A stretch of 64,000 nucleotides of DNA, from NCBI GenBank assembly GCA_011960625.1, contig BLMJ01000009.1:1-64000 (forward strand). The letters run 5' to 3'. A program made the translations under genes and the position numbers. Positions within the stretch are counted from its first letter, which is position 1; each line of letters starts with the position of its first letter. The notes under the pieces were generated by a model that saw nothing but the letters and a program-made list of their open reading frames with translations, made no database searches and was not told the DNA's origin. This document shows positions 1 to 8,141 of this stretch, piece by piece. The stretch is from Lachnospiraceae bacterium. GTDB lineage: Bacteria; Bacillota; Clostridia; Lachnospirales; Lachnospiraceae.

Positions 1-2588
1 CTCCAAAGCCGGCTGAACCGGCCAAGCGTCCGGTAAGCTCCGGAACGGTTGCAGCGACAGAGGCTAAAGAATTAGAGAAGCGTCCAGCGGCTATGGCAGA
101 AAAGAATCAGAATGTACAGCAGACAGAGAGAGCGGCAGAAAAGCCGGCAGACAGAGCAGGAGAGCGTTTGGCAGCTTCTGAGAAGAAACCAATGCAGAGA
201 CGTTCTGAAAGGGGAGAGCGTCCGGAGCGTTTTGAACGTGGGCAGGACAGACGCGGGGATTCCAAAGGACAGCGTCCGCAGCGAGCCGAACGTCCGCAGG
301 AAGGCCGTGATAATCGTTTTCAGGGCGGCGACCGAGATCGGAACCGCGACCGAAACCGCGGACGTGATAGAGACAATCGAGAGAGAGACGGCGAGCGTAA
401 CCGCGATAATCGCTTCCAGCGAGGTGAAAGAGGTGACCGCGATAATCGTTTCCAGGGCGGCGACCGAGATCGGAACCGTGACAACCGTTTTCAAGGAGGA
501 GAGCGCGACCGAGACAGGGAGCGTGACCGAGACAACCGTTTTCAGGGAAGCGATAGGGAGCGAGATAAAGATAGAGATCGCGGACAGGGACGCAGACCTG
601 GCGAGAGAGGCGATCGCCGCGGAGGCGATAAGAGAGGCGCCAATTCTAGTATTCCAGCTCCGGCTGTAGAAGGGCAGAAGCCGCAGCGCAGCAAGGGCAA
701 AGGGAAAGAAGACCATAAGAAGAAGGATTATCGCCGGGAGGAAGAGGAAGGCAGGAACGCAAAGGGCAAGAAAAAGAATGAGCCGAAGCAGCAGTTCCAG
801 AAACCCCAGCAGCGGGAGCAAAAGGTGGAGGAAGAGATTAAGTCCATCGTTCTTCCAGAGGTTCTCACGATCAAAGAGCTGGCAGATAAGATGAAGATTG
901 TACCTTCTGTGATTGTCAAGAAGCTGTTTATGCAGGGCAAGATTGTGACTGTGAACCAGGAGATTGACTATGAGACTGCCGAGGGAATTGCACTGGAGTT
1001 TGAGGTTCTCTGTGAGAAGGAAGAGGTCGTAGATGTGATTGAAGAACTTCTCAAGGAGGACGAGGAAGACGAAAGCACCATGATGAAGAGACCGCCGGTG
1101 GTCTGTGTTATGGGGCATGTTGACCATGGTAAGACTTCACTTCTGGATGCCATCCGTCATACCAACGTCATTGACAAAGAGGCAGGGGGAATTACCCAGC
1201 ATATCGGCGCCTATGTGGTTGATGTGAACGGGGAGAAGATTACCTTCTTAGATACGCCGGGACATGAGGCGTTCACGGCTATGCGTATGCGTGGGGCAAG
1301 TTCTACGGATATCGCAATCCTTGTGGTTGCGGCGGACGACGGAGTGATGCCTCAGACCGTAGAGGCCATTAATCATGCAAAGGCTGCAGGCGTCGAGATT
1401 GTGGTTGCGGTAAATAAGATTGATAAGCCAAGCGCGAATATCGAGCGCGTGAAACAGGAGTTGACCGAGTATGAACTGATCCCGGAAGACTGGGGCGGAA
1501 GTACGGTATTTGTGCCGGTGTCTGCAAAAACCGGCGAAGGGCTTGAGGACTTGATGGAAATGATCGTTTTGACTGCGGAGGTGTTGGAGCTTAAGGCCAA
1601 TTCTAACCGTCGTGCAAGAGGTCTTGTCTTGGAGGCACAGCTTGATAAGGGAAGAGGTTCGGTGGCAACCGTTCTGGTACAGAAGGGCGTTCTGCATGTA
1701 GGCGATTCTATTGCCGCAGGTTCTGCCTACGGTAAGGTTAGGGCCATGATGGATGACAAGGGAAGACGGGTGAAAGAGGCTGGTCCTTCCATGCCTGTGG
1801 AGATTCTTGGTCTGAATGACGTGCCGAATGCGGGAGAAGTATTCGTTGCATGTAAGAATGATAAGGAAGCGAGAAGCTTTGCAGAGACGTTTATCTCACA
1901 GAGCAAAGCGAAGCTGATTGAAGATACAAAGTCAAAACTGTCTCTGGATGATCTGTTCAGCCAGATTCAGGAAGGTAACTTAAAAGAGTTGGGAATCGTC
2001 GTAAAGGCAGATGTACAGGGTTCTGTGGAGGCCATGAAGCAGAGTCTTTTGAAACTGACTAACGAAGAGGTTGTAGTGAAGATTATCCATGGCGGCGTAG
2101 GCGCAATTAACGAGTCTGATGTAAGCCTTGCATCCGCCTCCAATGCCATTATCATCGGCTTTAATGTGCGGCCTGATGTGACGGCCAAGGAGACGGCGGA
2201 CAGGGAAGGCGTGGATATCCGTCTGTACCGTGTAATCTACAATGCCATTGAAGATGTAGAAGCGGCTATGAAGGGTATGCTGGATCCGATTTTTGAAGAG
2301 AAGGTACTCGGTCATGCTGAGGTGCGCCAGACTTTCAAGGCCTCCGGTGTCGGCACGATTGCAGGTTCTTATGTTCAGGACGGAACTTTCGAAAGAGACT
2401 GTTCTGTGCGTCTGACAAGAGATGGAATCGTAATCTTTGAAGGGCCTCTTGCATCCCTTAGACGATTCAAGGATGATGTAAAAGAAGTTAGAGCGGGATA
2501 TGAGTGCGGATTTGTGTTTGCCAATTTTAATGATATTAAGGAGGGCGACCTTGTGGAAGCGTTCAAGATGGTAGAGATCCCGAGATAG
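1..2588 (+). CDS. infB: Translation initiation factor IF-2 (5' end outside window)
   Basis: GTPase that delivers initiator tRNA to the 30S subunit and promotes subunit joining. The reading frame is open from base 3, upstream of the ATG at 93 where the ORF track begins, and already encodes lysine/proline-rich sequence ([10 protein letters not shown]), so the true start lies before the window. After about 210 residues of charged low-complexity sequence comes an IF2_N domain near bases 850-1000. The G domain follows, with G1 GHVDHGKT, switch [12 protein letters not shown]3 DTPGHEA, G4 NKID and G5 SAK, then the C-terminal beta-barrels ending at 2588. Downstream are rbfA, nrnA, truB and ribF, the usual Firmicute order. 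The N-terminal part carries five DNRFQ repeats (see the repeat feature). Identity is certain; only the N-terminus is missing. Confidence 0.98.
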   Translation, partial: PKPAEPAKRPVSSGTVAATEAKELEKRPAAMAEKNQNVQQTERAAEKPADRAGERLAASEKKPMQRRSERGERPERFERGQDRRGDSKGQRPQRAERPQEGRDNRFQGGDRDRNRDRNRGRDRDNRERDGERNRDNRFQRGERGDRDNRFQGGDRDRNRDNRFQGGERDRDRERDRDNRFQGSDRERDKDRDRGQGRRPGERGDRRGGDKRGANSSIPAPAVEGQKPQRSKGKGKEDHKKKDYRREEEEGRNAKGKKKNEPKQQFQKPQQREQKVEEEIKSIVLPEVLTIKELADKMKIVPSVIVKKLFMQGKIVTVNQEIDYETAEGIALEFEVLCEKEEVVDVIEELLKEDEEDESTMMKRPPVVCVMGHVDHGKTSLLDAIRHTNVIDKEAGGITQHIGAYVVDVNGEKITFLDTPGHEAFTAMRMRGASSTDIAILVVAADDGVMPQTVEAINHAKAAGVEIVVAVNKIDKPSANIERVKQELTEYELIPEDWGGSTVFVPVSAKTGEGLEDLMEMIVLTAEVLELKANSNRRARGLVLEAQLDKGRGSVATVLVQKGVLHVGDSIAAGSAYGKVRAMMDDKGRRVKEAGPSMPVEILGLNDVPNAGEVFVACKNDKEARSFAETFISQSKAKLIEDTKSKLSLDDLFSQIQEGNLKELGIVVKADVQGSVEAMKQSLLKLTNEEVVVKIIHGGVGAINESDVSLASASNAIIIGFNVRPDVTAKETADREGVDIRLYRVIYNAIEDVEAAMKGMLDPIFEEKVLGHAEVRQTFKASGVGTIAGSYVQDGTFERDCSVRLTRDGIVIFEGPLASLRRFKDDVKEVRAGYECGFVFANFNDIKEGDLVEAFKMVEIPR
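301..565 (+). repeat. Degenerate in-frame repeats coding RDNRFQGG-type units in IF-2
   Basis: Inside infB the motif RDNRFQ recurs five times, with G-G, R-G or G-S after it, separated by Arg/Asp-rich runs such as [14 protein letters not shown]. At DNA level the unit gataatcgttttcagggc is repeated almost exactly at about 308 and 440. This makes the N-terminal extension a highly charged, probably disordered RNA-contacting tail, and the repeats are prone to length change by slippage or recombination. Confidence 0.85.
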
Positions 2589-2604
2589 GTTAGGGTGTAA
2601 GAAA

Positions 2605-2985
2605 ATGAGAAAAAGAAGCATAAAGAATACCAGGGTCAACACAGAGGTTCAGAGGGAACTTAGTGATATTATACGGAATATGAAGGACCCCCGCGTCGCG
2701 CCATGGACTTCTGTGGTAGCGGCTTCTGTGGCCCCGGATCTTAAGACCTGCAAGGCGTATATCAGTGTGCTGGGCGGAAATAAAGAACAGGAGGACACCA
2801 TTGCGGGTCTTGAGAATGCGGAAGGGTTCATCCGGCGTGAGCTTGCCCGTACACTGAATTTAAGGAATACGCCGGAGATACGTTTCATACTGGATCAGTC
2901 GATTGAGTATGGAGTAAATATGTCTAAGAAGATTGATGAAGTGACCAGGAATATTTCAACGGAAGGGGATGCTGATGCTGAATAA
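2605..2985 (+). CDS. rbfA: Ribosome-binding factor A
   Basis: Small KH-fold protein needed for late 30S maturation and 16S rRNA 5'-end processing. The 126-aa length fits the family. The N-terminal region NTEVQRELSDIIRNMKDPRV and the later RRELARTLNLRNTPEIRF segment are typical of RbfA. It lies 16 nt after infB, and its stop overlaps the start region of the next gene (DHH phosphoesterase), so the genes are co-transcribed and probably translationally coupled. Confidence 0.97.
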   Translation: MRKRSIKNTRVNTEVQRELSDIIRNMKDPRVAPWTSVVAASVAPDLKTCKAYISVLGGNKEQEDTIAGLENAEGFIRRELARTLNLRNTPEIRFILDQSIEYGVNMSKKIDEVTRNISTEGDADAE

Positions 2986-3928
2986 GATTCTGAACAATGC
3001 CGTGACAATCGCAATCGGCGGTCATATCCGTCCGGACGGGGACTGTGTGGGCTCCTGTATGGGATTGTATCATTATATCAGGGATAACTACAGTGATAAG
3101 AAGGTAGATGTTTATCTGGAAGAGATGCCGGATAAATTCTACTGTCTGAAATCAACAGAATTTATACGACATGAGATTCCAAAGGATGAGGAGTATGATT
3201 TGTTTATCAGTCTGGACTGTGGGGATAAGGAGCGTCTAGGATTCTCCGCGCCCCTGTTTGATCAGGCGAAGAGAACTTATTGTATCGACCATCACATCAG
3301 CAATACAGGCTTTGCGCAAGACGAGTATACTGTGCCGGATGCTAGCTCCACCTGCGAGCTGGTCTACCAGTTTATGGAGGAGGATAACATTTCTCTTAAT
3401 ACGGCGGAGGCGCTTTATCTGGGGATTGTGCATGATACTGGTGTATTCCAGTATACATGCGCGACACCCTCCACATTTCGCATGGCGGCGAAGCTTCTTG
3501 AGAAAGGCGTGGACGGGGCAAGGATTATACAGGATACGTATTATGAGAAGACGTACGCCCAGAATCAGATTCTGGGACGTACCCTCCTTGAGAGTATTCT
3601 GTTTATGGATAAGACCTGTATTGCCTCTTATGTAACCAAAAAGACTATGGACTTCTATGGTGTAAAGATTAAGGATTTGGACGGGATTGTGAGCCAGCTT
3701 CGAGTCACCAAGGATGTCGAGGTGGCAATCTTTATGTACGAGTTGGAGACGAATGTTTTTAAAGTAAGTCTGCGCTCCAAGGAGAGGGTGGATGTGAGCA
3801 AGGTAGCAAAATATTTCGGCGGCGGCGGTCATAAGAAGGCTGCCGGACTTACTATGGCGGGGACTTACTATGATGTGCTGAACAATCTGTCCAGGCAGAT
3901 TGAGGCGCAGCTTTTGGGGCAGAAATAG
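2975..3928 (+). CDS. nrnA: DHH/DHHA1 phosphoesterase, NrnA-type oligoribonuclease / pAp phosphatase
   Basis: Cytoplasmic Mn-dependent phosphoesterase expected to degrade nanoRNAs and possibly 3'-phosphoadenosine 5'-phosphate. The N-terminal DHH domain shows motif I HIRPDGDCVGS, a SLDCGD motif and the DHH motif proper (IDHHISN). The C-terminal DHHA1 domain ends with GGGGHKKAAG, the substrate-binding glycine motif. The ORF track starts at 2969, but the Shine-Dalgarno ggaagggg sits directly against that codon and 6 nt before the ATG at 2975, so 2975 (MLNKILNNAV) is preferred. It overlaps rbfA by 11 nt. The place between rbfA and truB is where Firmicutes usually carry this gene. In vitro substrate preference cannot be read from sequence. 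Confidence 0.92.
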   Translation: MLNKILNNAVTIAIGGHIRPDGDCVGSCMGLYHYIRDNYSDKKVDVYLEEMPDKFYCLKSTEFIRHEIPKDEEYDLFISLDCGDKERLGFSAPLFDQAKRTYCIDHHISNTGFAQDEYTVPDASSTCELVYQFMEEDNISLNTAEALYLGIVHDTGVFQYTCATPSTFRMAAKLLEKGVDGARIIQDTYYEKTYAQNQILGRTLLESILFMDKTCIASYVTKKTMDFYGVKIKDLDGIVSQLRVTKDVEVAIFMYELETNVFKVSLRSKERVDVSKVAKYFGGGGHKKAAGLTMAGTYYDVLNNLSRQIEAQLLGQK

Positions 3929-3953
3929 ACTGATAATAATATGGGGGATACAT

Positions 3954-4886
3954 ATGATACACGGCATTCTGAATGTGCAAAAGGAGAAGGGCTATACGTC
4001 TCATGATGTGGTGGCAAAGCTTAGAGGAATTACTCATCAGAAGAAGATTGGTCATACAGGGACCCTGGATCCGGATGCAGTAGGGGTTTTGCCAGTGTGT
4101 CTTGGACGAGGCACCAGGCTGTGCGATATGATTACGGACCGAAATAAGACTTATGAGACAGTGCTGCTGCTGGGACGAGTGACGGATACCCAGGATACCA
4201 GCGGACACACCATTAAGATGGGAGATACGTCTAAGCTTCAGGAAGCGGAGGTTCGAGAGGTAATCCGGGGATTTGTGGGAGATTATGCACAGATACCGCC
4301 CATGTACTCAGCCCTTAAAGTGAATGGTAAGAAGCTTTACGAGCTTGCCCGAGAGGGAAAAGAGGTGGAACGTAAGGCAAGGAAGGTTACGCTCTTTGAG
4401 ATTGAGCTGCTTAAAATAGAGCTTCCCAGGGTACATATGAGAGTGACCTGCTCTAAAGGGACTTATATCCGTACCCTGTGCCATGATATTGGAAATCAGC
4501 TTGGTTGCGGCGGCTGTATGGAAGAGTTAATTCGTACCCGTGTGGGACGATTTTCCCTAAAGGACAGTCTGACCCTTGAGGAGATTGAGGCAAGATATAA
4601 GGCGGGAAACCTGGCAGAGGTATTGATTCCCATGGATGAGATGTTTCGGGATTATGTTGGGCTGACCGTGAGCGGAAGATGGGATTCTCTGGCAAAGAAC
4701 GGGAATCCACTGCCAAAGAAGGCGTTTCTAAAGCTTCCAGATCCCAGGGGATGGAAGGATAAAAAAGCAGGAGAGCCCTTTGAGTACGTCCGAATTTATG
4801 ACGAGAAGGGGCAGTTTATTGCAGTCGGCCGCCTGCAGGAGAAAGAATGTCGGATTGTGAAGATGTTCTATGTAAATGAGGATTGA
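3954..4886 (+). CDS. truB: tRNA pseudouridine(55) synthase
   Basis: Converts U55 in the T-loop of tRNAs to pseudouridine. The catalytic aspartate lies in the family motif GHTGTLDPDAVGVLPV, and the later block CSKGTYIRTLCHDIG is also conserved. The track ORF begins at 3900, but the residues before MIHGILNVQKEKGYTSHDV do not belong to the family. The ATG at 3954 is preceded by gggggat, so 3954 is the start, giving 310 aa. The region after about residue 235 carries the C-terminal extension. It lies between nrnA and ribF, as in most Firmicutes. Confidence 0.96.
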   Translation: MIHGILNVQKEKGYTSHDVVAKLRGITHQKKIGHTGTLDPDAVGVLPVCLGRGTRLCDMITDRNKTYETVLLLGRVTDTQDTSGHTIKMGDTSKLQEAEVREVIRGFVGDYAQIPPMYSALKVNGKKLYELAREGKEVERKARKVTLFEIELLKIELPRVHMRVTCSKGTYIRTLCHDIGNQLGCGGCMEELIRTRVGRFSLKDSLTLEEIEARYKAGNLAEVLIPMDEMFRDYVGLTVSGRWDSLAKNGNPLPKKAFLKLPDPRGWKDKKAGEPFEYVRIYDEKGQFIAVGRLQEKECRIVKMFYVNED

Positions 4887-4933
4887 CGATGGGCAATTAT
4901 GGGGATATATATGTAGAGTAAAGAGGAACAGAT

Positions 4934-5860
4934 ATGCAATACATCAACAGACTGTCTGACTATGAGAGCAGGAAAGAAGCGGCGGTAACTTTTGGGAAAT
5001 TTGACGGCCTGCACACAGGGCATCAAAAACTGGTGGAGCAGGTCCAGAGGTTGGGGAAAGAAAAAGGACTTTCTAGTATCGTGTGCGCATTTGATATGCA
5101 TCCTTTATGGAAGCGAATTGGGAAGACTCCGCAGATGCTTATGACAGGAGAAGATAGACAGAGAAATCTCAAGGAGAAGGTGGACGTTCTGGTGGAATGT
5201 CCCTTTACCCTTGAGTTCAGCCAGATTCATGCAGAAGAATTTATTCGGGACATTGTATGCCGCAGGTTTCATGCAAGGTACGTGGTAGTTGGAACGGATT
5301 TTCAGTTTGGCTATGAGAAACAGGGGGATATCCATGTCCTTATGCAGTTTGCAAAGGCCTATGGATATGAGCTGATTGTGATAGAGAAAGAACGGTATGA
5401 GGACCGTGTTATCAGCAGTACCTATATCAAGGAGCTTTTAAGGGAGGGAAATCTACTCCTTGCAAATCGTCTCTTGGGATATTCGTATGGAGTTACCGGG
5501 CAGGTGGAACACGGGAAAAAACTTGGGAGAACGCTGGGTTTTCCAACCCTTAATGTGACATGGCCTTTATATAAGATCGTGCCGCAAAGAGGTGTGTATC
5601 TGAGCAATATACAGGTGGACGGGCAATGGTTTCACGGGATTTCAAATATAGGCGTGAAGCCCACTGTGAGTAAAGAGGAAAGGGTATTGATAGAAAGTTT
5701 TCTGTTTGGTTACAATGGGGATGCCTATGGAAAGAACGTGACCATAGAGCTCCTTGCATTTCGCAGGCCAGAGTGCGTATTTGAAAGCGTTTCAAAGCTG
5801 AAAGAGTGCATTGACAGGGATATTGAGTACGGAAAACATTTCTTTGGGAATGTAGAGTAA
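4934..5860 (+). CDS. ribF: Bifunctional riboflavin kinase / FAD synthetase
   Basis: Phosphorylates riboflavin to FMN and adenylylates FMN to FAD. The N-terminal nucleotidyltransferase domain has GKFDGLHTGHQKL, and the ISSTYIKELL block corresponds to the ISSTxIR motif. The C-terminal flavokinase domain has GRTLGFPTLNV, where most family members have PTAN, a mild variation. Length (308 aa) is normal. It sits 47 nt after truB. No FMN riboswitch is visible upstream, which fits a gene driven by the infB operon rather than by flavin supply. Confidence 0.96.
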   Translation: MQYINRLSDYESRKEAAVTFGKFDGLHTGHQKLVEQVQRLGKEKGLSSIVCAFDMHPLWKRIGKTPQMLMTGEDRQRNLKEKVDVLVECPFTLEFSQIHAEEFIRDIVCRRFHARYVVVGTDFQFGYEKQGDIHVLMQFAKAYGYELIVIEKERYEDRVISSTYIKELLREGNLLLANRLLGYSYGVTGQVEHGKKLGRTLGFPTLNVTWPLYKIVPQRGVYLSNIQVDGQWFHGISNIGVKPTVSKEERVLIESFLFGYNGDAYGKNVTIELLAFRRPECVFESVSKLKECIDRDIEYGKHFFGNVE

Positions 5861-5872
5861 AGGAGAATACGA

Positions 5873-7522
5873 ATGAGGATCACGACAATTTTTATGCTGC
5901 TTGGAGGACTGGGATTCTTCCTGTACGGGATGAAGATGATGAGTGAGGGACTCGAGAAGGCAGCCGGAGCAAAGATGCGCAGTATATTGGAATTTTTTAC
6001 CCAGAACCGTTTTATCGGAATGATTGTAGGAATTGTATTTACTGCCATCATCCAATCTTCCAACGCCACGACGGTTATGGTGGTCAGCTTTGTTAATTCG
6101 GGGCTAATGACTCTAATGCAGGCGTCAGGAGTTATCTTAGGGGCCAATATCGGTACGACCATTACGGGACAGTTGATTGCATTTAACCTGTCGGATATCG
6201 CGCCGCTGATCGTAATCATCGGTGTAGTTATGGTTATGTTTTGCAAAAAGCAGAGTATCAAGAAAATCGGGGAGGTTATATTAGGCTTCGGTATTTTGTT
6301 CATGGGGCTTAGTATTATGGGAGACAGTATGGAGGCGGTCAAGGAATCCCCAAGGATTATTGATTTCCTTTCATCATTGACGAATCCGTTTGCAGCGATT
6401 CTGACAGGCTTCGCAATTACGGCGGTGCTGCAAAGCTCCTCTGCCACTGTGGGTATTATTCTGCTGATGGTGTCCCAGAATCTTCTGGATTTTGCAATCT
6501 GTCCGTTTATGATACTTGGCTGCAACATCGGCTCCTGCGTGTCTGCATTGGTGGCAAGTTTAAGCGGCAAGAAGGATGCAAAGCGGGCTGCACTGATTCA
6601 TTTGCTGTTTAATGTGATAGGGTCAGCCGTGATGTTCCTTATATTGCTGCTTGCCATTGCGCCGTTTACAGACATGATGCTCTACATCTCAGGCGGCAAT
6701 TTAGCCAGGGCGGTCGCGAATGTACATACATTGATGAAGGTATTCGAGGTGGCCATGCTGTTCCCATTCATGGGATGGATTGTGAAAGCAACCTACCGGA
6801 TTGTGCCGGGCGAGGATGTGACGACAGAGGACGAGTATGAGCTGCCGTATATCGGAACAGGAAAAATTCTCTCTGCAACAACGGCTGTAGTAAATGTAAT
6901 TGCAGAAATCGAGCACATGGGAAGGGTTGCGACGGAAAACCTGCAGGTTGCCATGGAGGTACTGTGTAATCCCAATGAAGAAAAGATCGAGGAAGTTTAC
7001 CAGCGGGAGAAATACATCGATTATATGAACAGTAAGATTACGGATTATCTGGTACAGGCTAATGAGCTGGTACTACCCATTGCGGATGAACGGCTTATCG
7101 GCGGACTGTTCCATGTGGTCAATGATATCGAGCGAGTGGGAGATCATGCAGAAAATTTTGCGGACTCTGCAAAGACAAGAATCGAGTGGGGAATTGATTT
7201 CAGCGATAAGGCGAAACGGCAGCTTCAGGAAATGAACGATAAGGCTGTGATGATCTTAGAGTATTCCTTGGAAATGTTCAAGAACCGGAATTACAAGCAT
7301 ATGGCGGAGATCTTGCGGTTGGAGGACGAGATTGATGAGATGGAGAAGAAGCTGCAAAATTCTCATGTAAAACGGTTGACGAAGAATAAATGTACCCCGA
7401 AAGCGGGAATGATGTTTTCAGATACGGTTTCTGGTCTGGAGAGAGTGGGAGATCACGCGACGAATATCGCTTTCGCAATTCTGGAGCCTGCGGACGCCGG
7501 AGATGACGAGGAGGATGAATAA
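5873..7522 (+). CDS. Na/Pi cotransporter family protein with C-terminal PhoU-like domain
   Basis: Membrane protein of the NptA/PNaS family, presumably importing phosphate with sodium. Two inverted Na_Pi_cotrans repeats occupy residues 1-310, each with the signature glutamine motif (QSSNATTV near residue 61, QSSSATVG near 186) in hydrophobic helices. Residues 340-540 are an alpha-helical PhoU-like region with two RVGDHA(E/T)N motifs, expected on the cytoplasmic side. The start is preceded by aaaggagaa and lies 12 nt after ribF, so the gene rides on the translation operon, although there is no obvious functional link. The C-terminus is acidic (GDDEEDE). Substrate is inferred from family only. 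Confidence 0.92.
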   Translation: MRITTIFMLLGGLGFFLYGMKMMSEGLEKAAGAKMRSILEFFTQNRFIGMIVGIVFTAIIQSSNATTVMVVSFVNSGLMTLMQASGVILGANIGTTITGQLIAFNLSDIAPLIVIIGVVMVMFCKKQSIKKIGEVILGFGILFMGLSIMGDSMEAVKESPRIIDFLSSLTNPFAAILTGFAITAVLQSSSATVGIILLMVSQNLLDFAICPFMILGCNIGSCVSALVASLSGKKDAKRAALIHLLFNVIGSAVMFLILLLAIAPFTDMMLYISGGNLARAVANVHTLMKVFEVAMLFPFMGWIVKATYRIVPGEDVTTEDEYELPYIGTGKILSATTAVVNVIAEIEHMGRVATENLQVAMEVLCNPNEEKIEEVYQREKYIDYMNSKITDYLVQANELVLPIADERLIGGLFHVVNDIERVGDHAENFADSAKTRIEWGIDFSDKAKRQLQEMNDKAVMILEYSLEMFKNRNYKHMAEILRLEDEIDEMEKKLQNSHVKRLTKNKCTPKAGMMFSDTVSGLERVGDHATNIAFAILEPADAGDDEEDE

Positions 7523-7530
7523 AATAATTC

Positions 7531-7559
7531 TTTACATGTGTCATGCTCTGTGATATACT
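7531..7559 (+). promoter_or_regulatory. SigA promoter of rpsO
   Basis: TTTACA (7531-7536), a 17-bp spacer and TATACT (7554-7559) form a near-consensus vegetative promoter directly after the Na/Pi cotransporter stop. Predicted transcription start is near 7566, leaving a leader of about 84 nt before rpsO. Confidence 0.85.
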
Positions 7560-7565
7560 TGACAG

Positions 7566-7649
7566 GTGTGAAAGCCGATGTTCGGTAAATGGAGGCTCCA
7601 ACCCTTACTTAATATCAGGCGTTTGATTGAAGAAAAGGAGGATAAGAAC
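7566..7649 (+). promoter_or_regulatory. rpsO leader, candidate S15 autoregulatory element
   Basis: The 84-nt leader contains gccgatgttcggtaaatggaggctccaac, in which GGAG..CTCC and CCGA..TCGG short stems can form, and a strong aaggagg ribosome site. S15 represses its own mRNA through structured leaders in many bacteria, with different structures in different lineages. Assignment here rests on position and folding potential only. Confidence 0.35.
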
Positions 7650-7916
7650 ATGATTTCCAAAGAGAGGAAAGAACAGATTGTAGCAGACTATGGAAGGACA
7701 CAGGGTGATACTGGTTCACCAGAGGTACAGATTGCAATCCTGACAGCAAGGATTAACGACCTGACCGAGCACTTCAAGAGCAACCCAAAGGATCATCACT
7801 CAAGAAGAGGACTTCTTAAGATGGTTGGACAGAGAAGAGGACTGCTTGCATATCTGAAAAAGACGGACATCGAGAGATACCGTACACTGATCGAGAGATT
7901 AGGACTTAGAAAATAG
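7650..7916 (+). CDS. rpsO: 30S ribosomal protein S15
   Basis: Primary 16S rRNA-binding protein of the 30S platform. The 88-aa product [20 protein letters not shown] has the invariant features of S15 ([31 protein letters not shown]). The track ORF begins 24 codons early at 7578. ATG 7650 is 6 nt after aaggaggat and gives the canonical N-terminus. It is transcribed from its own promoter and followed by a hairpin, then pnp, the same rpsO-pnp order as in Escherichia coli and Bacillus subtilis. Confidence 0.98.
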   Translation: MISKERKEQIVADYGRTQGDTGSPEVQIAILTARINDLTEHFKSNPKDHHSRRGLLKMVGQRRGLLAYLKKTDIERYRTLIERLGLRK

Positions 7917-7923
7917 TTATCTG

Positions 7924-7955
7924 GAAGGGCGCAGGGTGATTTTGCTGCGTCCTTC
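7924..7955 (+). terminator. Hairpin after rpsO, weak or processed terminator
   Basis: An 11-bp stem gaagggcgcag / ctgcgtccttc (one G-U pair) with a 10-nt loop. The tail is attaaaaactg rather than a T-run, so it may stabilise the rpsO 3' end or terminate only partly, allowing read-through into pnp. Confidence 0.5.
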
Positions 7956-8035
7956 ATTAAAAACTGTCGGAAAATAGCTGGTATATTTGTATCGGCTGTA
8001 TTTCGGCAGTTAATTAGTGGGTGGAAGTTTTATGC

Positions 8036-8095
8036 CCGAGACCACTGAAAAGCATATTTGTATTTTGGAGAAAATGTGTTTTTCAGTAGTTTCGG
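8036..8095 (+). promoter_or_regulatory. Long leader hairpin before pnp, candidate RNase III site
   Basis: Two 24-nt arms (8036-8059 and 8072-8095) pair almost completely. Seven base pairs CCGAGAC/GTTTCGG, one C-A mismatch, then 16 pairs ACTGAAAAGCATATTT/AAATGTGTTTTTCAGT with two G-U pairs, closed by a 12-nt loop. It lies 46 nt before the pnp ATG. A duplex of more than 20 bp with no T-tract is a plausible RNase III substrate, like the E. coli pnp leader through which PNPase autoregulates. The fold is directly visible; the function is inferred. Confidence 0.6.
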
Positions 8096-8141
8096 CGGCT
8101 TTTATCCACAGGAAATGTATAATTTAAGAAGGAGAAAATGT

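Noticed and set aside
112-669. 185-aa + strand ORF in another frame of infB
   Set aside because: Low-complexity alternative reading of the same repeats; overlapping the certain gene throughout.
72-1127. 351-aa - strand ORF opposite infB
   Set aside because: Leu/Ser/Ile-rich shadow of the charged repeats of IF-2; no ribosome site and no family features.
4887-4933. Possible FMN riboswitch before ribF
   Set aside because: Only 47 nt between truB and ribF and no RFN-element motifs.
5725-6570. 281-aa - strand ORF opposite the Na/Pi cotransporter
   Set aside because: Antisense shadow of a membrane protein gene; composition (Ile/Pro/Thr rich) mirrors the sense strand.
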